The notes under the pieces: generated by a model | Told to the model about the DNA's origin: nothing | Seen by the model: only the letters and a program-made list of their open reading frames with translations | Database searches by the model: none | Part shown: in pieces, positions 57,214 to 64,000 of the stretch | Layout of the letters: every line of letters starts with the position of its first letter | Numbering within the stretch: position 1 is the first letter of the stretch | From: Dysidea avara | Lineage: Eukaryota > Porifera > Demospongiae > Dictyoceratida > Dysideidae | Length of the DNA: 64,000 nt | Direction: 5' to 3' | NCBI RefSeq assembly: GCF_963678975.1 | Contig: NC_089280.1 | Coordinates: 15,846,780 to 15,910,779 of the forward strand | Position numbers and translations under genes: made by a program

Positions 57214-57553
57214 CTTGAATTGTTTTACTTGTCATTTCATCCTTGTTGTTGGTGTTGCTTTCCAAGTCAAAAGAAATATTACCCTTTAAACAGGTAATCT
57301 TGAAATTGTTAACATAGTTTGCATGTTGTAGAGTGGGACCCATTGCAAGTCCTTCAACTGTACAATTTTGACCCACCCCACTGACATGTATAATCCTAGG
57401 TTTCAGTAAAAATACAACTTCCATTTACTGTTTCTCCAGCACAAAGGATACTTGAGATATTAAGCTCAACTTTAGCATTTCCTACATCGTGTTCTGGAAA
57501 TGTATATGTGAGTACTTCAATATGAGACTTGCTGTTGAAACAGTTCCAGCCAT
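57214..57553 (-). pseudogene. Ig-family pseudogene: signal and N-terminal-domain exons only
   Basis: Unit 2 partner of member 2. The signal exon (from ATG at 57553) runs into a deletion that removes the donor site and most of intron 1. The N-terminal-domain exon (57481-57214) is 11 bases shorter than in members 2, 3 and 5 and so out of frame; one of the four conserved Cys is also Ser (LESNT). No Ig or tail exon follows. The promoter is still recognisable. Confidence 0.88.
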
Positions 57554-57637
57554 CTTGATTAGGTAAAATTGCAGCAAAATCAGCTAGTTACTATTAGCTG
57601 GTTTGAATTTTTATAACTTAGTACAGATAAAGATCTG

Positions 57638-57645
57638 CTTTTATA
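57638..57645 (-). promoter_or_regulatory. TATA box left at the Ig-family pseudogene
   Basis: TATAAAAG on the minus strand, 85 bp before the ATG remnant, in the same context as member 2. Confidence 0.6.
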
Positions 57646-57649
57646 AGCT

Positions 57650-60600
57650 GGTTGTTAACTTACCCTGCATGACCTACCATCAATTGTGAGTGTACAGGTA
57701 CTTCTCTTTACACAAAATATAGAAATCAGTTTATTAATAGAAGAAAATCACCTTAGCCATTGTTTGCATTTTTATCAATGTTTTGTGGGAACTATAATAA
57801 ATTTACAAACTGTGCATTATAAATATTCAAGATGTTGGGAGATTTTTCAAACTACATGTATATACATACAAAAAATATTATGTTATCATTTATCTCATGC
57901 AGTAGTACTGTAGCACTTACATATGTAACAGATCAAATTGTACAGACCGAGAAGTGTTACTGAACTGAACATAAGGAGATGGTCATTTTAAGGTGGCTAC
58001 CTATATGGCACAGTTTCACCTAAACTTGTTGTGCATCACCGTGTACATATTTCTAATCATTTTTTATAGTCATGTCCTTAACAAGCTTTTGGAAAAGTTG
58101 TCAGATGTGTTTTACAATTCAGTTTTGTGTCCCCAGGTTTCTTTGAATGCCGGCTGTAATAGTTTGCTCACATACAATGTGTTTACCCTTCAAACAATTG
58201 CCCTAAAGGGATAATAGCATGACGTATTGTATTCCCCATATTAGTCTAGTCATTTGTGTGCTTTGTATAATTGCTGTGAAGAATCATAGCTATACGCATA
58301 TACTTGTAGATGGGGACAACAATGATGCTTTCTGACAAATGTTATACATTTATGTGCTACCTCATCAATTTAATGTGCTCTGATTAGAATTTTTGTGCAA
58401 GTCAGGCTTTAATTCTCACAATTATAGTCCTATCAATTTAGAAATTAACTTGATGTGAGTTCCTCTTAAAGCTACACTGAAATGAAATGGGCCCAAAACA
58501 ATAGCCTTTGCTTACTGTATCTGTACATTTACTGAGCCATTGTTATTACGTGTCCTTCTGATAATTGATAATAAAGCTACAGTAAGTTTATATCGATAAT
58601 CGATGATAAAGGCCAAAACAAGCTACATAATTACCTAAACTCAAGAAAATATACTTAGAGAATACCTATAGTTAACATCTATAGAACAACTAAAGTGAGA
58701 TGCTGCAGTCAACAGTTGTAAATATAATTACTAGTCAATGCCATGCACTTTTGTTTCAATTGGCCCAACTTGCCCATCTGATTGAAATATTATAAACACT
58801 TCTTAAACTATCAGTAAAAGATTAAGGTAAAAAGTCACTATCAAGTCTTGTATGCATGCAGCATGGGAATTCTGTTGAACTCTTTTCAGGAACTATAATT
58901 ATACATTTAGTTAACTGTACTATAGTGACCTCAAGTTAACATGAGTATTCGGTTCCTTAGTTTAATATTAATTTTGTGCTGCTGGAGTGTTTTTGGTATT
59001 GATATTGTTTTATTTGCACTAACCTATCAACTCCATATAATCAAGCTGTTGATGTTACGATGTCTTCACCTGTGCAATAACTCATCAGGTTAAAGTGACC
59101 TTAGCATGAAAATAAATCATTATTAATTGAAGTTAGCTAGCTATACAGTTACAAAATTTGTCAATGAGTGAAAGTAACCTCAATATGCACTGAAAATAAA
59201 CATATGTAAATTAATACAGTGCAATTTAACTGTTTTAGGTTTATGTGCCAGCAAGTGTTTTACTATAAGAGGGAAGTATACCAGATGGGACACACAGCAC
59301 TGTTATCATAACTTCCTGCAGCAAATATACTTGTTGATGACAGTGAGTAGACACATGTATGTATGTGTGGGCTAGAGGCCATCATGTGAGTGATGTATAG
59401 CAATTCAAAGGGAAATAGAATTACAAGCCCCATCTGATATGGGTTTGTCTCCCTAAATGTATATGTGCTAAAATAAAGAAATTTTCATGTGATAATGCTC
59501 ATTAGCCTCTGTGTGCATTCCAGTGGGATAGCTAGTAAGAAATGGTCATCTCTTGTGATGATATATAAGAGAAGTCACTGTCCAAGTATTGATTATATCA
59601 AAAGTTGCAAATCCTAGTTGTGTCATTTTTATGCACTTTTAGAACAGAAATTGTATGGAGATAATGAGTCAAGTTGGAATTTTATTTTGCATTCAATGGA
59701 GAACAAAGATTCTGATGCACAGTGGACTTAATAGCCTTCTTGCAGGTCCCTACTGGAAAGTAACTGATGATGATCGGAATATTGATTTTACCTATGTAGG
59801 GAAATATTAAAAGTTGTGTGATCACTCCATCAGATAAGGAAATGCATACTATATGGATGCTTGTACAGGGCTATCATTATATAGCCCACACACAGGTGTA
59901 AGGGCAACATACACAATAGGGAGAAACTCCAGGTATTTTCATCACAATGTGACACAGTTGTCATAATTTCCTGTACTGTAAAAAAAATTTCCTGTACTTT
60001 AAAACAGCTGGCAATCTTTTGAATACTAGCTATAACCAAACATATGGATGTGTGGGCTAAAGGGGTTATAGTCTACCACATGAGTGATGTAATATAAGCA
60101 GTTCAAGCAGGACAGCCATTGTACATGTGTGTGGGCTAGAGGTCATGCTGGGTTTACAGCAAACCAGCAATTATAGCTAGGGGAACTTAAGATTTCCATA
60201 CAAGTCCCATCAGATAATAATATCCATTATCACCAGATTGTGAATCTTTGCTCCTGCACATCATAACACATGCTGCTGTTTAAGCACTAAAGCAACAGTG
60301 TATACTCAGTCTCCATAATAATGTCAGATCATAATAATATTATGTATGTGCTCTTAGTCAAGATTGTAATGTGCATGCTATATATAGTACTGTATGCATA
60401 CATGTGATGTGGTACACAATTATAACAGCCAATGATTATGCATTATTTCACTTTCTGTATAGAACAATCAACAAGTGTTAAAACACAACTTGAATATCAT
60501 ATGATCATACCTACTAGTATTGCTAGGCAAGTTTAGAGCTTGATGTACATGGTTATGACTATGCGTACATGGGAGTAGGACTACTGAATTATGCAATGAA

Positions 60601-60720
60601 ATAAAGTGCACCACCAGTACAGATTGTAGATCTACAGTTCTCACAAAGCTGTTCTGATAAAAATTCAAATAATTGCTAAAGTGTTTTTCTCACATTTGAT
60701 AAACTTATTGGTATAAAAGG
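57650..60720. other. Spacer matching 41.56-44.64 kb
   Basis: Second copy of the divergent-promoter spacer; it lacks the SINE piece. No coding recognised. Confidence 0.6.
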
Positions 60721-60766
60721 AAGTACATTCAATTGATGGTGTGCGAGGGAAAGTTAACAACCGGCC

Positions 60767-60774
60767 TATAAAAG
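60767..60774 (+). promoter_or_regulatory. TATA box of Ig-family member 5
   Basis: TATAAAAG, 106 bp before the ATG, preceded by AAGTTAACAACCGGCC. Confidence 0.7.
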
Positions 60775-60872
60775 CAACAGATAATTTGTGCTGATCGAGT
60801 TACAACATTTCAAACCTGCTTTATAGTGTGACTAACTGATATATATTGCTGCAATTATAATCTTCAATCAAG

Positions 60873-61789
60873 ATGACTAGAATTGCTACAACAGCAAGTC
60901 TCATATTGTTAGTACTCATATATAAAGGTGAGGATCTCACTCATATGTTGAAACATTTCTGGAATACAGATATATCTTTAACACTGAATAGGAGATGCTA
61001 AAGTTGAGCTTAATCTTTCAAGCATCCTTTACACTGGAGAAACAGCCAATGGAAGCTGTACTTTTACAGGAGTAAACAAACCTAGGTATATACGTGTCAG
61101 TGGGATTGGTCCACATTGTAAAGTTGAAGGAGGATTTGCAGCGGGTCCCACTCTACAACGTGCAAACTACACTAACAACTTCAAGATTACCTGCTTGAAG
61201 AGTAATATTTCTTTTGACTTGGAATGCAACACGAACAACAAGAATGAAATGATCAGTAAAACAGTTCAAGGTAAATAGGACAACATGCATAGAATGGTTT
61301 TATTACAATCTATATTATTTCAGTGATATCTGATCGCGAGCCAAAGATAGTCAGTTCCCCGCTCAATACTACTGTTGCTAGACCTGGTCTACCCATCACT
61401 TTATCATGTGAAGTGGATGGTGATCCAAATCACTACTGGGTAGGATGGTTTCATAAAAGTTCTATCATCCAAAATGGAAATGATGATCACTCTGTTTCTG
61501 TGTCTCCAAGCTTCAGGTCACTACAGGGCACCACTCACCATCTCACTGTCCACTCTGTGAAACATGATGGTAAATATCAGTGTCTAGTGTTCACTATAAG
61601 AGATGGAAGTGTTGTAGATCAACTAACCCATCGAGTGACTATCAGTAAAGGTACATAGATACATGTACAATTGGAATTTACATGTTTAAAATGTCTCCTT
61701 TTCTTACTCCAGGAAATAGTGAAATATCACTGTCATCCTCTCTATCATCGTTGTCATTGTTGGATACTTTGTCTGGACTTTTGTCCTAA
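60873..61789 (+). CDS. Secreted Ig-domain protein, member 5 (Ser-rich-tail type)
   Basis: Exons 60873-60927, 60992-61270, 61324-61650 and 61713-61789; all introns phase 1 with GT/AG; 245 residues. Signal is the same as member 3. The N-terminal domain (GDAKVELNLSSILYTGET) differs from member 3 at few sites, one being a Cys-adjacent change (NCTV to HCKV), so the glycosylation motif NCT is lost. The Ig domain starts VISDREPKIVSSPLNTTV and keeps LSCEVDGDPNHYWVGWFHK and DGKYQC. The tail is Ser/Leu-rich, ending LLDTLSGLLS. Unit 2 partner of member 3. Confidence 0.87.
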
Positions 61790-61836
61790 TGAATACATGT
61801 ACTTATATATGTTAGCCAAAAATGTACTTATCTGAT

Positions 61837-61971
61837 GTATGTATGTATGTATGTATGTATGTATGCATGCATGCATGTATGTATGTATGTATGTATGTAT
61901 GTATGTATGTATGTATGTATGTATGTATGTATGTATGTATGTATGTATGTATGTATGTATGTATGTATGTA
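61837..61971 (+). repeat. TATG tetranucleotide microsatellite
   Basis: About 33 units with a short TGCA interruption near 61864-61876. Directly follows member 5; unit 1 has only a few units at this place (45768-45782). Confidence 0.95.
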
Positions 61972-62118
61972 TTTAACATTAATAGGCCGCACATATTATG
62001 GAAGAGCTAGATAACTACAAGATAGCTTGGATGCTCACAGTATTCACACTGAAATTGTAGTATGTATGCATGTCATTCTTAAACCATGCAGTACATGTGG
62101 CCTCATTAACAGACATCA

Positions 62119-62219
62119 CACTGTAAGAAATGAAGTGTGCGCCGTGACACCAAAATAGCACACTTTGGTGTTATGGAGCACACATTTTGTGTGCAAAGTG
62201 CATTTCATTTTTTACAGCG
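62119..62219. mobile_element. 101-bp MITE
   Basis: Ends CACTGTAAGAAATGAAGTG and CATTTCATTTTTTACAGCG are inverted, and the interior repeats GCACAC/GTGTGC. It is a compact hairpin. Target duplication not resolved. Confidence 0.65.
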
Positions 62220-64000
62220 CATAATTAATAATTATAGAGCTATACGGCATGGTTTCAATGGTGAGGACCAGGAGGTCTTACAACGAGGTCATAGTATTTA
62301 TTTTCCATTGACTGTGCATCTTTGGACTGCATGCTATGTATGACTTAAACTAATGAATCCCTTGTTCCCTTTAGAAGTATCATCTGCAGTATCAGTTGAT
62401 TAGTAAATCTGCAATACATATTGGATATCGGCTTGGATATAAAATGTGTTATTGGTACAGCCTTAATAATGGCACCTGCAGAAGAGCAACTAAAGCAGTT
62501 TATTACATAAAAGATTTTCTGATAGTACTTGATACAAGAAAGCCATTCAAATACACTTGTGTGGTTTAGTAGCTATTGGGTCTCAACAATTATGTTAAAA
62601 GTTCCAAAACAAGCCCTAAGGGATGTCTTGAATTATTGTTTATAATAGTAGCTACACATTGCTCAACTGCCACAGAAAACTTGGTGTGCATGTGTTTATA
62701 CCACAAAGTGAACAATTCTTGCAAAATTTGTTGCTTAGTCACCCTGCTGCAAAGTCATTATGTATATTCTAAATACGTCGTGTATGTCTAGTCATTTTTA
62801 TTTATATCTATGTCCTTGACATGTTTTTGGAAGCATTCTCGGAAGAGATTTGTTTTTGAATCTTTTCCCTTTGATTGCTTAAGCCATATGCAACTACAGA
62901 CTGCATCAACCACACGGTAACACTGTGCTTACATATAATTATATGATTACCATTCATTAATCATATGTAGCATGGGCGGATCTGGGATGCACCGTGAGCA
63001 TGGTAGTAGGTAGCTATATAAAGCAGGAGGTCTGGGGGCACAGAAGCTGTAAATATTTCACATGTTTCAGGACTGAAATTTTAAATAAAAATTGTTAATT
63101 TAAAAATGAAGTAGGGATCTAGCTAAGCGATAAAAGATAATGAAACAAGAGATGAATGAAAGTAATACAGCACATATAGCTCAGTAGGAAATTCCCTACT
63201 TTGGCAATGAACAAATTTGATGTAGAGTATAGCTTTTATGGCACATATCAAAGTAATAAATCACACTTTCTAAGTGGTCTACATTGATCAAGAGCTGCAC
63301 AGATCAAGGGATCAGTGACTGTCATGAAATCAGCTATGAGCCTAAAATCAATATAAGAATAACATAGGACATACGAAGGACTATAAGTGAATTTAATTAA
63401 TTCCTAGCAGGATGCTTAGCTAAGCATGCTCATGGGTTGGTGCTACAGATGCAAGTTTTCATACTCAATGGAGGACTCTAAATAGTGTTACACGTGGTGA
63501 TTGTTCTATTAGAGTATGTATTTTACTGACTGCTCTACAGAATTTTTTAAAGGTAGCGGTGTTAGTGAAGGAGGGAAAGGGGGTGGGGGGCTTGAGCTGC
63601 CATCTGGATCCACTACTGAGCAGGTCTGCAAAAACTGGACATAAATTATGAGCAAAGACATAACAGGTTATAATAACAGTACTGCATTCTGTGAAGGCAA
63701 TTAAAAGTTTAATAATAGTCATATCATATTGTCATTAAAAAATTATGAGTCATAAAAAAGTTTAGTAAAATTTATGTGCCCATGCATGCACCTGGTTTAT
63801 GCAGACTCCCAGTTACCTTTTCTATCTGGTGATATAGACATGTACATGTAGTTATTTGTAAGCCAGTCAAGCAGTAAGTTGTTTAATTATCATGTTTGAC
63901 AAAATTGCAAACAGAAATGGTAGCAAAAGACAATTAAACACCAAAAACATGACTAAATACAGTCTTCCTCTACCAAACATGTAACAATAAATGATGGTAT
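62220..64000. other. Unit 2 right part, non-coding
   Basis: 63300-63720 matches 46880-47690 without the hAT insertion, and 63720-63990 matches 49700-49990 without the 2-kb element. No gene recognised. Confidence 0.6.

Larger units (their letters stand above)
50330..64000. repeat. Tandem segmental duplication, unit 2 (runs off the window)
   Basis: Second copy of 35390-50050. It has gained about 2.6 kb of mobile DNA (51146-53749) and lost part of one gene (57 kb), but lacks the hAT copy 2 and 2-kb element insertions of unit 1. Confidence 0.9.

Overview
The window is animal nuclear DNA: AT-rich, with spliced genes, many mobile elements and no operons. A TRAPPC10 gene of 22 exons, a fibrinogen-domain protein, secreted Ig-domain paralogues and Ty3/gypsy plus BEL/Pao retroelements all point to a metazoan. 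The repeat style and the fibrinogen and Ig proteins make me favour an early-branching animal such as a sponge, but that is only an impression.

Layout. 1-2.6 kb: decayed BEL/Pao retrotransposon (minus) abutting nested foldback elements. 5.4-6.2 kb: intronless secreted fibrinogen-domain gene (plus). 7.6-12.4 kb: a partial, broken second copy of TRAPPC10 (minus; exons 1-7 only). 12.4-13.3 kb: minisatellite plus foldback element. 14.3-19.55 kb: Ty3/gypsy element (plus) with a tRNA-Pro-like primer site, an extra coiled-coil ORF, several frameshifts and no integrase. 20.0-32.4 kb: the intact TRAPPC10 orthologue (minus; 22 exons whose phases all join, 1180 codons plus stop), with element insertions in its introns.

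35.4-64 kb: two tandem copies of a unit of about 15 kb. Each unit carried three genes of one family: two on the minus strand and one on the plus strand. Family members encode a signal peptide, a four-cysteine N-terminal domain that I do not recognise, one Ig domain and a short variable tail, each on its own exon, with every intron in phase 1. Five members look intact (36.6-37.5, 40.6-41.5, 44.8-45.7, 54.1-55.3 and 60.9-61.8 kb) and one is a pseudogene (57.2-57.6 kb). All six keep the same TATA box context. The 54-55 kb gene has two N-terminal-domain exons. This array of small secreted proteins is the best candidate for an undescribed system. A role in recognition, adhesion or immunity is inference only.

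The two duplications (TRAPPC10 fragment and Ig units) act as natural before/after pairs. Comparing copies exposes mobile-element insertions with their empty sites and target-site duplications, including a 2-kb element carrying two smaller ones. Homology calls are from reading and memory of the families; no alignment or database search was run.
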